This document shows positions 1-10,893 of a stretch of DNA of 64,000 bases, one piece after another; the first letter of the stretch is position 1; the number at the start of each line of letters is the position of its first letter. The stretch comes from Artemisia argyi. Taxonomy: Eukaryota > Streptophyta > Magnoliopsida > Asterales > Asteraceae. The translations under genes were made by a program, and so were the position numbers. Under the pieces are notes generated by a model. It was not told where the DNA came from. It was given only the letters and a program-made list of their open reading frames with translations, and did not search any database. The stretch is taken from positions 94,689,344 through 94,753,343 of the forward strand of contig CM060694.1 of NCBI GenBank assembly GCA_030686995.1, given 5' to 3'.

Positions 1-73
1 TCTAATGTATTTTTTTCCCCATGTTGCAGATACCTTAGTAGCTACATCCTTCAGTTATCTGATGATCTGTTGC

Positions 74-196
<123 letters not shown>

Positions 197-198
197 AT

Positions 199-582
199 GG
201 CAACTTTCTTTTCAGAACTCATATAAGTGTGAGCACTGACAGAACTCTTATACACCATTTAATAATAGTAAAATTCTCGCAAATTATTGTTCGTGGTTTA
301 TTTTAATTGATCAAAATACAAGGACTTTCCTTGAATTCATCGTAGATTTGCGTAAAATGAATTTAATAAACATAGTAAAATTCTCTCAAGTATTGTTCAT
401 GGTCTTATCCAATAGATCAAAATACAAAGAGTTTCATTGAATTCGTTGTAGATTTGCGTTTGTATGAGATCATTTTATAAAAATTAGATATAATAAATTA
501 AACATAAAATAATTTTAAATTTTGATTGGTTAATGGGAGTTCTGAAAGTTCTCACATTTATATAAGTTCTGAAAAGAAAGTC

Positions 583-586
<4 letters not shown>
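199..586. mobile_element. Micron-like MITE inside a TA microsatellite
   Basis: A roughly 50-bp imperfect terminal inverted repeat is visible. The left arm (199-248) contains ACTTTCTTTTCAGAACT and the right arm (537-586) contains AGTTCTGAAAAGAAAGT. The interior holds two imperfect direct copies of about 90 bp (near 268-360 and 372-462), both containing a GATCAAAATACAA core and ending near TAGATTTGCG. There is no coding capacity. Both ends abut (TA)n tracts, as described for the rice Micron family, which targets microsatellites. That family assignment is by analogy; the inverted repeat itself is direct observation. Confidence 0.7.
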
Positions 587-649
<63 letters not shown>

Positions 650-650
650 T
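587..650. repeat. Compound microsatellite (TA)n(CA)n
   Basis: About twenty-five TA units are followed by eight CA units. This is the right-hand flank of the MITE at 199-586. Confidence 0.97.
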
Positions 651-1447
651 GTTAGAGCAAGCTGGTACTAATTCCTGGTTTCAGTTTTCTAAAAATAATC
701 TTATAGAACTTTTTTTTCCCAATTCTTACTATTACCTCATGTGTTGATTCTTTGTTCCTATTAATAAAATGCTTGCTTAAAAAACAACATAATTGCTTAC
801 TCAAAAAACCGTTAACATAATTGTAATAAACAAAAACACAGCCGCCCCGCATCAACGCGCGGGTAAACCCACTCGTGTAAAACTCGATAGCCAGCAACAT
901 GTAATCCCACTAACCGGGTATAACCCTAGCGTTCAGCAAACGGTGTAATGTGACCCACATGCCTCTAAGGCATAAGAAAGGGGGTGTGGGGGGCTCCATT
1001 GCGCAAGGATAGGAGTCCTTTCGGGTCGGACCCTGCAGGAGCTGAAGTATTGTTGGCCGAACCCCCAGTAGACTTAGAGAAAACACAAGAGAAATAGAGA
1101 AATAATATTTTATTCATTACACATATAGAACTTGGATTACAATACAATGAAATAGATCAAAATACAGTGAACTATATCCCTCCTGATTGATAACCAGGTA
1201 CACTTCCAGGAGTTCCTTGACCAGGTAACCGATTAGGATTAGGACGAACTTTAGGTAACTAAGCACCAGTTCCAAATGATCCACCAAATGGTATCGACAG
1301 ACCGTCGTAGGAGGTTGAGGAATAGGCTGTGGAACTGGATGTTAATTCCCCGTAGGTAATACGTTTTATTGACACGATATATATATAGAGGCAATACATA
1401 ACGAAACCACCCAACCCCACATACCGGGCTTGGGCCTTATTTATCAT
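651..1447. other. Gene-poor stretch with minus-strand coding-like scraps
   Basis: No complete gene is seen. On the minus strand between about 1165 and 1265 one frame gives a Pro/Gly/Asn-rich peptide (containing PKVRPNPNRLPGQGTPG), and 965-1147 gives a weak 60-codon frame. These lie downstream, in minus-strand sense, of the small decayed gene at 1448-1879 and could be later exons of it. No convincing splice sites tie them together. Confidence 0.4.
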
Positions 1448-1879
1448 CTAATGCTCGGTAATGGAAGGGGGAGGAGGATTAGATAGTTGCTGACGTAATC
1501 TTTGAATCTCAACTTGAAGACTCTGGAGCATCTCTCTCATAGACTGTAACTGTTGATTATGTAGGGCATCAATCTGAGCTTGTTGCTACTGCTATTGAGA
1601 ACCAGGTTGAATGGGAACACCTTGTTGTAGAGTACCACTTAGAACAGTAGCTTGGACACGCATTTGATTGTAAGTCAAAATTGCCCACTCTCTCCATCCA
1701 TCAACATAATGATTTATTTGAAACATCTTGAGACGATCTTCATACGTTACACGACCTTGATCGAACCAAGGCTTATATTGGCTAGATCCTTTAATTTGCT
1801 CGTACCTTTCATCCAGAGTATACAGATAATTCGGATGAGACCGTTCGTTATAGTTAACAGAGGAAACATACCAAGCCAT
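1448..1879 (-). pseudogene. Small unknown protein with Gln-rich coiled-coil end, two in-frame TAGs
   Basis: I do not recognise the family. The 144-codon frame starts MAWYVSSVNYNERSHPNYLY and is rich in aromatic residues in its first 75 codons (motif WFDQGRVTYEDRLKMFQ). A Gln-rich stretch and a likely coiled coil follow (SMREMLQSLQVEIQRLRQQ). The frame ends at TAG, 1448-1450. Two amber codons lie at 1592-1594 and 1586-1588, both inside the Gln run, which is what CAG/CAA-to-TAG mutation would give. Reading on past them restores an amphipathic helix, so this is a recently broken gene or a readthrough frame. The ATG at 1877-1879 was chosen because a TATA box and a pyrimidine-rich leader lie upstream. 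It may be a gag-like relic; function unknown. Confidence 0.45.
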
Positions 1880-2004
1880 CTTGGAAATAAAAATATAGAA
1901 ATAAAGTCAAACACAATATGAGACGGTCAACGGAAAAAAGAATAATTATAATGTATATAGAGAAATGAAGAGAGGGATGTGTTTAACTTTCAGTTTTTGC
2001 CTTC

Positions 2005-2012
2005 TATTTATA
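2005..2012 (-). promoter_or_regulatory. TATA box of the small gene at 1448-1879
   Basis: Minus-strand TATAAATA lies about 126 bp upstream of the ATG at 1879, and the leader between them is A/T- and CT-rich. Position and sequence suit a plant core promoter. No expression evidence is available here. Confidence 0.45.
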
Positions 2013-2122
2013 CTCGGAAGGAAATCACATGCGTAAGTTGCACCCTAACAACATCCATATAGAAAAACAATAGTATTTTTTTTTTATATAATGACTCACA
2101 CGTACATGATATTATAAAAAAT

Positions 2123-2123
<1 letters not shown>

Positions 2124-2184
<61 letters not shown>
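2124..2184. repeat. (TA)n microsatellite
   Basis: About thirty perfect TA dinucleotides. Confidence 0.97.
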
Positions 2185-2186
<2 letters not shown>

Positions 2187-2470
2187 AAAGATGAATTTCA
2201 ACTTAGAAACGACTACCTTCGCGGACAGCGAAGGCCCCATCGCCACCCCGCCAGACTATGTTGTCTTAACCGGGTCCATGCTGATCTCAGGTGGTAACGG
2301 GTTTCCTCCGGAAACCGTACTGCCTCCACACAAGTTTACCTTGCTGGAGAAACAGCCGGATGAAAACCGGGCCATGCTCAAGATTTGAACCCCCGCAACG
2401 AGTGGCTTGAAGGTTCAAATCTATCATTGCAATATATCTCCGGAACAATATGGTCTACAAGTGGACCACA

Positions 2471-2530
2471 AGTGAGGACTTCCCGGATGGTCACCCACCC
2501 GATACTACTCCCACTTGTGACTCGCTTAAC
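2471..2530 (-). other. 5S rRNA-derived fragment (internal promoter region)
   Basis: Read on the minus strand, the segment runs GTTAAGCG, GGGAGTAGTAT, GGGTGGGTGACC, GGGAAGTCCTC. These match in order and spacing the 3' half of plant 5S rRNA, which contains the A box, intermediate element and C box. The 5' half of 5S is absent. Just upstream in minus sense is a tRNA-A-box-like GGTCTAGTGGGTAGG, and downstream is GGGGTTCAAATC, which resembles a B box. Two sources are plausible: a relic of a Cassandra-type TRIM LTR, which carries 5S sequence, or a 5S/tRNA composite SINE. It is not a functional 5S gene. Confidence 0.6.
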
Positions 2531-3004
2531 AAGTTAAGCCCTACCCACTAGACCACAAGTCCTTTGATTAATGTGGAGTTTTCTTTTCTTTGTTTCCGAC
2601 ACGTACTTTGTATTCAATAAATTATATCAAAAAATTGGCTCTTATAATCAACTCATACATAAGATAATACTTTTAAATATAGAGGAAATTGACCATATTA
2701 CTATTAGAGTATTAGGTGACCTATTCTCTTTTCTTTTCGAGTGAAAATCATCAAATAGTAACAAAGTTTGAGATTTGTTCTAATTCAGTTATTGTAACTT
2801 TGTTTTGAATATAAAATTCACTCAAAGTTTCAATATTGTTCAATTCTTGTGTAACTTTATGTTAGAATGATCTGAACGAAACATTTCTCAAATTTGGTTA
2901 TTGTTTATATTTAGTCGTGCATTAACGGGTTGTACATAAAGTTGGTTGGAAGTAGCTATATTCAAGGCGTGATGTTAAAATAAATGTACAACATGTTAAC
3001 GCAA
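2531..3004. other. AT-rich intergenic DNA
   Basis: I see only short direct repeats of a CAAAGTTT...TTGTTC type and no gene, transposon end or RNA. Confidence 0.5.
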
Positions 3005-3171
3005 ACCAACTGGGCTAGTTCAGTTGGCCACCAAGATTCTTTAGGGACTTGGGGATGGGAGGTTTGGCTAGGGGAGGTCCTAAGTTCGAGTCTCACCCGA
3101 GACTTTTGCCCCTTCAGGCGGAGTTCAGGGTCAGCATACTACCCAATTGGATGTCACTGCTACATGAACCA
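3005..3171 (+). mobile_element. tRNA-derived SINE
   Basis: Pol III internal promoter boxes are visible: A box TGGGCTAGTTCAGTTGG at 3011-3027 and B box GTTCGAGTCTC at 3084-3094, at tRNA-like spacing. An unrelated body follows. The sequence does not fold as a tRNA cloverleaf, so a SINE is preferred over a tRNA gene. The 3' tail is followed immediately by the target site of the hAT MITE at 3180. I could not fix the SINE target duplication, so both ends are approximate. Confidence 0.6.
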
Positions 3172-3179
3172 CTAACAAC

Positions 3180-3526
3180 TAGGGCTGTCATTCGGGTTGA
3201 CCCGACCGGGTTCGGGTCAACTCGGGTCAAGCCTCCAAAAAACATACCCGAATCCGACCCTGTTTAAAACTCGGGTCAACTTGGGTCGGGTCAGCTCGGG
3301 TTTGGGGTCAACCCGAGTACTTTTACATTGTAAAAGTGTTAGTTTAGTCGGGTCAACTCGGGTTCGGGTCGGGTCAAAGCTAAAAAAACATACCCGAACC
3401 CGACCTTGTTTAGAACTCGGGTCAATTCGGGTTGACCCGATTGACCTGAATATGATTTTTGACCCGAGTTTACCCGAACCTGGTCGGGATCGGATCGGAT
3501 CGGGGTCGGGTTTTATGACACCCCTA
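3180..3526. mobile_element. hAT-type MITE filled with GGGTC minisatellite
   Basis: The termini TAGGGCTGTCAT and ATGACACCCCTA are imperfect inverted repeats of the TAGGG(G/C)TGTCA type typical of plant hAT elements. The 8-bp duplication CTAACAAC lies on both sides (3172-3179 and 3527-3534), the diagnostic hAT length. The interior is a degenerate minisatellite of GGGTC, GGGTTCGGGTC and complementary GACCCGA units in both orientations, so it can fold on itself. The ORFs through it (GSTRV-type repeats) are artefacts. No transposase is present. Confidence 0.85.
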
Positions 3527-3534
3527 CTAACAAC

Positions 3535-3830
3535 TAAGAAGCCGTTAATAAAAACCGCATATATGGATACTTTAAGCACACTAATTTTGAAAAGTTATAC
3601 AAGAATGAAATAGGTTTGAAACTTTAATAATTTTTATAGTTGATATAAAGTTTGAGTGACAAAATTAAAACACTCATGAAACTTGATAGGCGACATATTC
3701 CTTTTTAGGAATATAGGTACTATACAATTTTTGGCATAATTTGATACCAATTTTTGGCATAATTTGAGTACCATACTTACTGTTACGTGCAAGTTATATA
3801 GTTTTAAACATAATTGATAATTTACTTAGT
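3535..3830. other. Intergenic DNA flanking element A
   Basis: AT-rich, with a short tandem repeat (two copies of CAATTTTTGGCATAATTTGA near 3725-3770). No gene is seen. It ends at the target duplication GTTAC (3831-3835). Confidence 0.5.
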
Positions 3831-3835
3831 GTTAC

Positions 3836-4304
3836 TGATGACGTATAGTCCGCACTCGGGTCATGAACCCGACCAATGGACACTACTAACATCTAAGCCG
3901 ATCACGCATGGGCTATCATGATCAAGATTTGGGCTTACAAAGGCCCAAATTCGTAATTATTATTTATGGTCTTGATATGGGATCTCTTATTTTTGGGATA
4001 AGAATCAAGGGACTGCATTAATAGGGATACACCGAAGAGTAAGGAACACGATACCAACAAGGATTTCATGTGTATATAAAGGGCATCCCGGCCCTCATTG
4101 AGGTATCATCTAATAACCCTAACTCTTCATTAAAACCCTCAACCTATTACTTACTCTCACGCCGGAGGATAATCGCGGGAAGACAATCCCACGATAAACC
4201 TAACAGTGCTGTTTGCTTTCTTAGTGCGCAGGTCTCAAGCATTAAGATCCAATTGGTACGAGAACAGGAGTCCAAACAAGGAACGCCCAACTTTTGTATC
4301 AACA
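3836..4304 (+). repeat. 5' LTR of element A
   Basis: 469 bp, starting TGATGACG and ending ATCAACA. A TATA box (TATATAAA, 4073-4080) lies near mid-LTR, so U3 is about 240 bp. A second near-palindromic feature (GGGCTTACAAAGGCCC) lies in U3. It pairs with 54060-54527. Confidence 0.95.
4073..4080 (+). promoter_or_regulatory. TATA box in element A 5' LTR
   Basis: TATATAAA, conserved in the 3' LTR at 54297-54304. It would drive genomic RNA starting about 30 bp downstream. Confidence 0.7.
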
Positions 4305-4305
4305 A

Positions 4306-4323
4306 GTGGCGCCATCCGTGGGA
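4306..4323 (+). other. Primer-binding site of element A
   Basis: GTGGCGCCATCCGTGGGA lies one base after the LTR. The TGGCGCC start is complementary to the 3' end of tRNA-Asp, the primer commonly used by Tat/Athila elements (family knowledge). The downstream bases diverge from a perfect match. Confidence 0.75.
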
Positions 4324-4342
4324 CCACACACTAAGAACTAGA

Positions 4343-6290
4343 ATGACGAAACACGGAAACGTAAACCAGCGGACTCCGCAGGTGAAGAAAACATATGATG
4401 ACCTATAGGGGAAGAAGCAGCAAAGTGATTCAACCTCTAAGCAGGTCTCTGGAACAACCAGTGCGCCCAGGCACCATGGATCAGGCTCAGATCTGATCTT
4501 TTCGACAGTAGAACTGCCCACAGGGACTACCCAGGCCACTACGACAACCACTAGCGCAGAAGATCTACAACGCACTCCTTTCACCACCCCCACCAAACGG
4601 TGCCAGAAACAGACCCCACTGAGCCGCCACGCACGCCTAACCGAGACAAGGGTCCTAACATGGAAACAGACATCCTCGCGCTAGAAGGAGTCGCGCCTGA
4701 ACTAGCGCCAAGTGATTTTGTGTCTCAAAACTACGAAACCTTGGCAGCCCTTATGCAAGAGGAAGCGAAAAGGAGGTCAAGTCAGAGCCTGCAAGCCCGG
4801 CTCAACTTTGGCCCTGAGTATGAAGCATCCCCACCGCGTCACCGAAAGGAGAGGCGCGAGAAGGATAGCCGCCGACTCCCAGTGTTTACTAGGGTCAGAA
4901 AGAAAGTTGTGGATGATGAAGCAGCTGACTTGCAATACCTGGAGGAGCATGAAGATGATGGAAGGCATACCAATGTCCACGCTAGGCTTGGTAGTCGTAG
5001 GATCCATGATAGACTTGGGTGACAGTGCTCACCAAGCGAAATCCCTCCAAGGTTTAGTAGTCGAAGAGTTCATGATAGACTTGGGCGACAACGCTCCCCA
5101 AGCGAAAGCCCTTCAAGCTCGGATTTCAAGGAAAGTCAGCGCAAGCTCGGCAAAAGGGTCAGTTCATCCTCAAGTGACTCCTCAGACAATGAGGACAAAG
5201 AAACAGGACACTGGAAGTCCAAGAGAAGATATCGCGATGAAGAGGACGAAGATATGTCCCGTCCCTGGCGCCGCCAAAAGATTGACGCATTCACTCGGTG
5301 CATAAGCGATTTTTTAGAAGATAAGAGAAGGCGCATGCCCGCTAATGTTAAAACTTATGATGGGACGGGTGATCCCGATGACCACCTAAAAATTTTCGAA
5401 TCAGCCGCTACCATCGAAAATTGGCCACAACCCGTGTGGTGCCACATGTTTAACTCCACATTGGTGGGGAATGCGCGAACCTGGTTTAGTAAGCTGCCAC
5501 GAAGAAGCATAGATGGGTTTGAAGAGTTGGGAAAGGCGTTTTGCTTGAACTTTACTCAAAGGAAGAAGTGCGCCAAGAACCCTGTCGAACTTGCTAGGGT
5601 AAAACAACGCCAAGGGGAATCCACAAGGGCTTATGTGGAGCGCTATAAGGACGAATGCATACACATCAAGGCATGCCCCGAAATACTAAAGATCTCAGGG
5701 TTTATGAATGGAATCAATAACCAGAACTTATCAGAAGGTTAAATGATAAGGTTCCCCAAACCTTTGATGAACTTATGAAGCGCACGAGGTCCTTTATCCA
5801 AGGGCAAGTAGCCGTTGCGGATAGCAAGAAAGGCTACTCAAATTATAGGTCACAAGAACAGCCTAGGAGACAATCCAACGACCAGAGTAGCAACCGTAAC
5901 AAAAGCTACCGCAGTCAGGGGAGCAGACGAGATAATGACAAATACACCCCACTAACGAAGACTCCAAGGGAGATATTTGTGATGGAAGGCGCGAACTTCC
6001 CGAAACCCCCACCAATGCGCACCCCAGAGGATCGATGCGTAGGGAACAGGTACTGTGAATATCATGGACAGAAGGGCCATACTACCAATGAGTGTATCCA
6101 ATTGCGCCAACTAATTGATAAATTAGTGAAAGAAGGCAAATTGGATCATTTAGTTAAGAGCATCAAGGATGGAAAAGACAAACAGAAGGTCGGAAGCAAG
6201 AAAGAAGTACCCAAAGACAAGGCTGACACTATCTACATGATACAATCATGGCAGCGAAAGACTAGGCAAAAGGTCAGCCAAAAGTTTTCT
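4343..6290 (+). pseudogene. gag: gag of element A (broken)
   Basis: Capsid/nucleocapsid region. The likely ATG is at 4343 in frame 2 (MTKHGNVNQ), with a TAG at 4406-4408. Near 4595 the reading moves to frame 1, which continues to 5742 with one more stop (TGA, 5020-5022). Near 5735 a single-base deletion moves it to frame 3. The retrotransposon gag domain is recognisable around 5330-5740 (ANVKTYDGTGDPDDHL, then WCHMFNSTLVGNARTWF, then FTQRKKCAKNPVELA). It is followed by the zinc-knuckle variant CEYHGQKGHTTNEC (CX2HX4HX4C) near 6055-6096, typical of Tat gag. The N-terminal half is Ser/Arg/Glu-rich. It is continuous with the protease-RT region, as expected of one gag-pol ORF. Confidence 0.9.
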
Positions 6291-8463
6291 TATGGGAGCG
6301 AAATCTCTTTCCCCACTCTGGCCGCGGACAACGCAGTAGCGGAACCGCTCACCATCGAGATAAATACGGGGGGTCACGATATCCACCGCATGTATGTTGA
6401 TGGAGGGGCATCCGCAGACATAATGTATGAACACTATTTCAAAAGGTTGCGACCTGAGATACGAAGTCAGTTAAGCCCAGCCACGACGTCGTTGATTGGC
6501 TTTACAGGAGAAAAGATATAGCCTATGGGGCAAATATGATTACTCGTGGTCGTTGGTGACAAGCAACACTCCACGGCGGCCTGGATGAATTTTATGGTGA
6601 CCAGATCTCCTTCGCCATACAATGGCATTATTGGAAGACCAGGAATATCAGCCATGCGCGCGGTACCGTCCACAGCACATGGAATGCTCAAATTCCTAGT
6701 AGAAGGAGGCATTGTCACCCTCTACAATACCACTGTACCACCTAGAGAGTGTAACACAGTCACATGTGAGACGACGCACACTCCAGAACAGCACGCAGCT
6801 AAAGTATCAAACCTGGAGCAAGAAGTATCGATTGGGGGATCGCTATCTGACAAAGGCAGAGCGGCCGTGTGCGCACTCTTGCAAAGGAATCTAGATATAT
6901 TCGCATGGGAACCAAAGCACATGACTGGCGTGCCACGATCGATTACAGAACACAAGTTGAAAATCCGACAAGGATACTCCCCAGTACGGCAGAAAAAGCG
7001 CGGCCAGGCTCCAGAGCGCGCAAAAGCCATTCTAGAGGAAGTACACAAGCTTGTGGACGCAGGCATCATGCGAGAAGTCTATTACCATGACTGGCTCTCC
7101 AATCCAGTGATGGTGAAAAAGAGTGATGGAAGCTGGAGGATGTGTGTGGATTTCACTGATCTCAACAAAGCATGTCCACAAGACTGCTACCCGCTACCAG
7201 AGATAGACTGGAAGATAGAATCTTTGTGCGGATACCCCTTTAAATGCTTCCTAGACGCATACAAAGGGTACCATCAAATCCAAATGGCTAAAGAAGACGA
7301 GGAAAAAATAGCCTTCCACACAAGCCAGGGTGTCTATTGTTACACAAAAATGCCTTTTGGCTTAAAAAATGCAGGCGCCACCTACCAGCGATTGGTAGAT
7401 AATGCATTTGAAAAGCAAGTGAGCCGCAACTTGGAGGTCTATGTTGACGACCTTGTCATAAAAAGCCATACCGAAGACGAGTTGGTACGCGACATTGAAG
7501 AAACATTTAAAACACTGGGAAAGATCAACATGAAGTTAAATCCTAAGAAATGCGCTTTTGGTGCTACAGAAGGCATGTTCCTTGGATACTTGATAGAGCC
7601 TGATGGCATTAAGCCATGCCCAGAAAAAACAAAGGCTGTCATCCAACTCCCTTCACCACACACGTTGAAAGAGGTCCAGTCCCTGAATGGAAAGTTAGCC
7701 GGGTTGAACAGATTTATGTCCAAATCAACAGATAAGTCACTCCTCCTCTTTAAAACACTCACGAAGTGTACAAAAAAAGGAGACTTTCGATGGACTGCGG
7801 AAGCGGAAGAAGCCTTTACACAGCTTAAGCAACATATAGCAGCGCTTCCCACACTAGTCGCACCCCGACCAGGGGAAGAATTGATTATGTACTTATCTGC
7901 GACTCATGAAGCAGTCAGCGCAGTGCTACTGACAGATAGGAACTCCGTACAAAAGCTGGTATATTTTGTAAGCAAAGCACTCAAGAAGACAGAGATTAAC
8001 TACAACGCAATGGAAAAGTTGGTCCTGGCGTTAGTATTCGCAGCCAAAAGACTGCGCAGGTACTTTCAAGCACACCCAATAGTGGTGATCACGGACCAAC
8101 CTATCAAGCAAGTTATCTCCAAACCCGACGCATCGGGACGATTACAAAAATGGAGCGTGTTGGTAGGCGAACATAACATCTCTTATAGACCACGCACTGC
8201 GATTAAGGGACAGATACTAGCAGATTTCATCATTGAGAAACTTGATGCTCCACCTTCAAGAGGCGAGGTAGAACTACAAGAACCATGGGTCCTGTTCACG
8301 GACGTATCTTCGTGCGTGGATGGGTCGGGCGCATGCCTTATCCTCACCAGTCCAAAAGGAATGGAATTCACTTACGCACTGCGTTTTGAATTCACAGCCA
8401 CGAACAACGAGGCAGAGTATGAAGCCCTAATTGCTGGATTACGCATTGCAACTCGAATGGGTG
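6291..8463 (+). pseudogene. pol: Protease, reverse transcriptase and RNase H of element A (broken by B)
   Basis: In frame 3, the aspartic protease active-site motif VDGGASADIMYE lies near 6400. TAG (6519-6521) and TGA (6537-6539) interrupt just after it. The RT runs from about 6940, with PVMVKKSDGSWRMCVDFTDL, then FLDAYKGYHQI, MPFGLKNAGATYQ and the catalytic YVDDLVI at 7441-7461. The gypsy RNase H follows (VYFVSKALKK, AMEKLVLAL, VVITDQPIKQVI), then the tether and a second, archaeal-type RNase H starting WVLFTDVSS and including TNNEAEYEALIAGLRIATRMGV. The frame is cut at 8463 by element B. Two RNase H domains are a Tat-lineage trait. Without B the frame continues at 15077. Confidence 0.93.
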
Positions 8464-8507
8464 TGTCACAACTCGTAAATTCTGGTCTTTTCCCGAACTT
8501 TCACATT

Positions 8508-8630
8508 TACTATTCATCGGTTACTATTCATCGATCACTATTCATCATTTTACTATTCATCATTTTTGAGGACAGTTTGATATTCTGAGAAGCGTTTTAA
8601 AATTTTACTATTCATAAAACACTATTCACC
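8508..8630 (+). promoter_or_regulatory. ACTATTCAT motif array in U3 of element B
   Basis: Five or more copies of (T)ACTATTCAT(C) lie within about 120 bp of the LTR start. They are repeated in the 3' LTR (from 12199) and, on the other strand, in both LTRs of element C (about 40640-40800 and 46300-46460). Persistence in diverged relatives suggests a regulatory role; that is inference. Confidence 0.45.
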
Positions 8631-10737
8631 TCCGGAGAAAATTTGTCATTTATGCGTGAGTTGCGTCATTTCTGTATACGTACGGTTATTTACCTAATAA
8701 ACGTTATCTTATGAGCTATTATTTTGAATAATTGATCCGATAATCCCAACTATGGTCCTAACATATTTTTATACTCATAATAATAATATAAAAATTATAT
8801 TATTAATTTAACCGGTGTTTTCAAATCAATTACTATATTTTACGGTTGGAGCTTATTACTCTGTCGGTTCGCGATATTTCAACCCGATCATTATTTTAAC
8901 TTCCGATTCTCACCAGGAATATTATGTTACAATTTTTACAACTTCATTATATTTTATTTCACCTCGTTAATATTTATTGTTAGTTAACTCGGTACCCGGT
9001 ATCACCTAAAACTAATAATATCTACCTAAACTACACCAAAGTCCAAGAATTCTTACATACTCATCCACCCTACCATACCAATCAACCTTACATAATTAAA
9101 AACCTTACTAACCATTTAATGCTTGTCCAAAACTTTGTATAACCTACTATATATATATCACACTTACATTTCAACTCATTCATTCCACAAAATATCAACT
9201 AGAAAAAGTTCTCATCTTTTCTTTCTCTCCTCTCATGAACCGGCCAAGCCACAAGACCAAGAAGAAACATCAAAATTTTGAAGATCAAGTCACAATCAAG
9301 CTCTATTTTCCATCCTAGTTAGGGTTTTGTGATAAAACTCTAGTTTTCTTTACATCATCATCTTCAAAACTCATCCAATCATCAAGTAAGCTTCAAGATC
9401 ACTTGTTGATCTTTCCATACTTTCATTTTTCTAGTTTCATGTTGTTTATTCAAGATCTATATGCATATGTTAGTTTATACCACTCTATTTATACTTTTTA
9501 TAACTTATGAACCCTAGATACTTAATATAAGTAGATCCATAAGTTTTATTAACATCCTCATGAGATCCACCAAGGTCGGTGATGTTTAGGAACCCATGAC
9601 ACCCTAAGAAGGTGTATGGTAAGATTAGACTAGATTTGTGGTGATTGAAAGTGGTTTGGTTGGATTAGAAACTAGTTTGGAACATTAGAAATGATTTTTG
9701 AAACTACATATTGACCTACTGTCCCTATTTGTGAAACGTGGGAAAATCAGTGGATGATGGGTAATTTTTGATCAAAGATTTAGAAAATACTTTCAAAAAC
9801 GAAACTTTTGGCGAAAGAACGGATTAAAACGAGTTAATAACGAAGGAGATATGATTTTCCGAATTTAACGACGAAAACTAGTTTTCTGAAAAACTGCATG
9901 CTGTTGGACGATTTTCGTTGGACAAATAGAGGCGTTAAACGTAACCTAGTGGAGCCGAGCTATCGAAAAGTATATACTAAAATGAATCCGTGGATATAAA
10001 GAACGAGTAAAATGAGCTTAAAACGACCAAGTTATACATGTTTTAAAATCGTCAAAACTATATATATAGTCACTACTAGAAAATAATATAACTACGTACT
10101 AAATAATATATTTTCTAGATTTCTTATTCAAGGAGTTTATTTTTAACTAACGAAATACGTACGACCCAAGGTTTATTTATGCGACTACTAGACGATATCT
10201 TAAGGTTTTCAAAACGAGGAATATAACACTAACGTTTTTATATACGATATATTACGATAAGTTTTTATAAGCCTAGTTGGACTTATTTTTCTTAAGTATG
10301 GAAAATACTTTACTTTGACAATAACACGTATTTTCAAGTTACGAGTGGTATAGGTATCATGTGCATGTGCATTCATTACATCATTTCATGATCTAAGTAG
10401 ATCACTATCATTCATATTAGGTTGCGGTTAGAGATCGAACCTCATTTTCTGTGTATCCACTTTTGCCATCGTAGCTATCGCACCAGGTGAGTCATAGCCC
10501 CACTTTTACTCTTTATACTTGTTTTAACTCTTTGGGGGAGATACATGCTCAACTACTTGCTTACTAGTATAAATACTCAAAACATACTTTCTTGATACTC
10601 AAAACATTTATACTTGATTGTTTTATTCTTGATTGTTTTATACTTGATTGTTTTATACTTGATTTCATACATACGTGATGGTGATATACTAAACTGTGTT
10701 ATACTAAACTGTGATGTGTATTCTTGAGCTACTGAGA

Positions 10738-10893
10738 CTTCCAATGGCCCCAGATTAAGTTGCTGGGCACAACCATGGAGACATACATACTTCCAATGGC
10801 CCCAGATTAAGTTGCTGGGCACAACCATGGAGACATACATACTTCCAATGGCCCCAGATTAAGTTGCTGGGCACAACCATGGAGACATACATA
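10738..10893 (+). repeat. 52-bp minisatellite, three copies, in B 5' LTR
   Basis: Units start CTTCCAATGGCCCCAGATTA at 10738, 10790 and 10842. The 3' LTR has only two units (14429-14532). The 52-bp length difference between the LTRs is exactly one unit. Confidence 0.95.

Noticed and set aside
2191..2388. 65-codon ORF MNFNLETTTFADSEG...
   Set aside because: It follows a TA microsatellite, has no recognisable domain and no promoter. It could be an exon scrap, but I cannot support it.
2471..2530. Possible functional 5S rRNA gene
   Set aside because: Only the 3' half is present, it is diverged, and no tandem array exists.
3011..3094. Possible tRNA gene
   Set aside because: A and B boxes are present but no cloverleaf or anticodon arm can be formed; a SINE head explains it better.
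3197..3613. 138-codon ORF with GSTRV repeats, and its antisense partner
   Set aside because: It is the translation of the GGGTC minisatellite inside the hAT MITE and crosses the transposon end.
4147..4596. 149-codon minus-strand ORF over the A 5' LTR and gag start
   Set aside because: It is a shadow frame opposite the LTR and gag. The real antisense ORF of A lies at the other end of the element.
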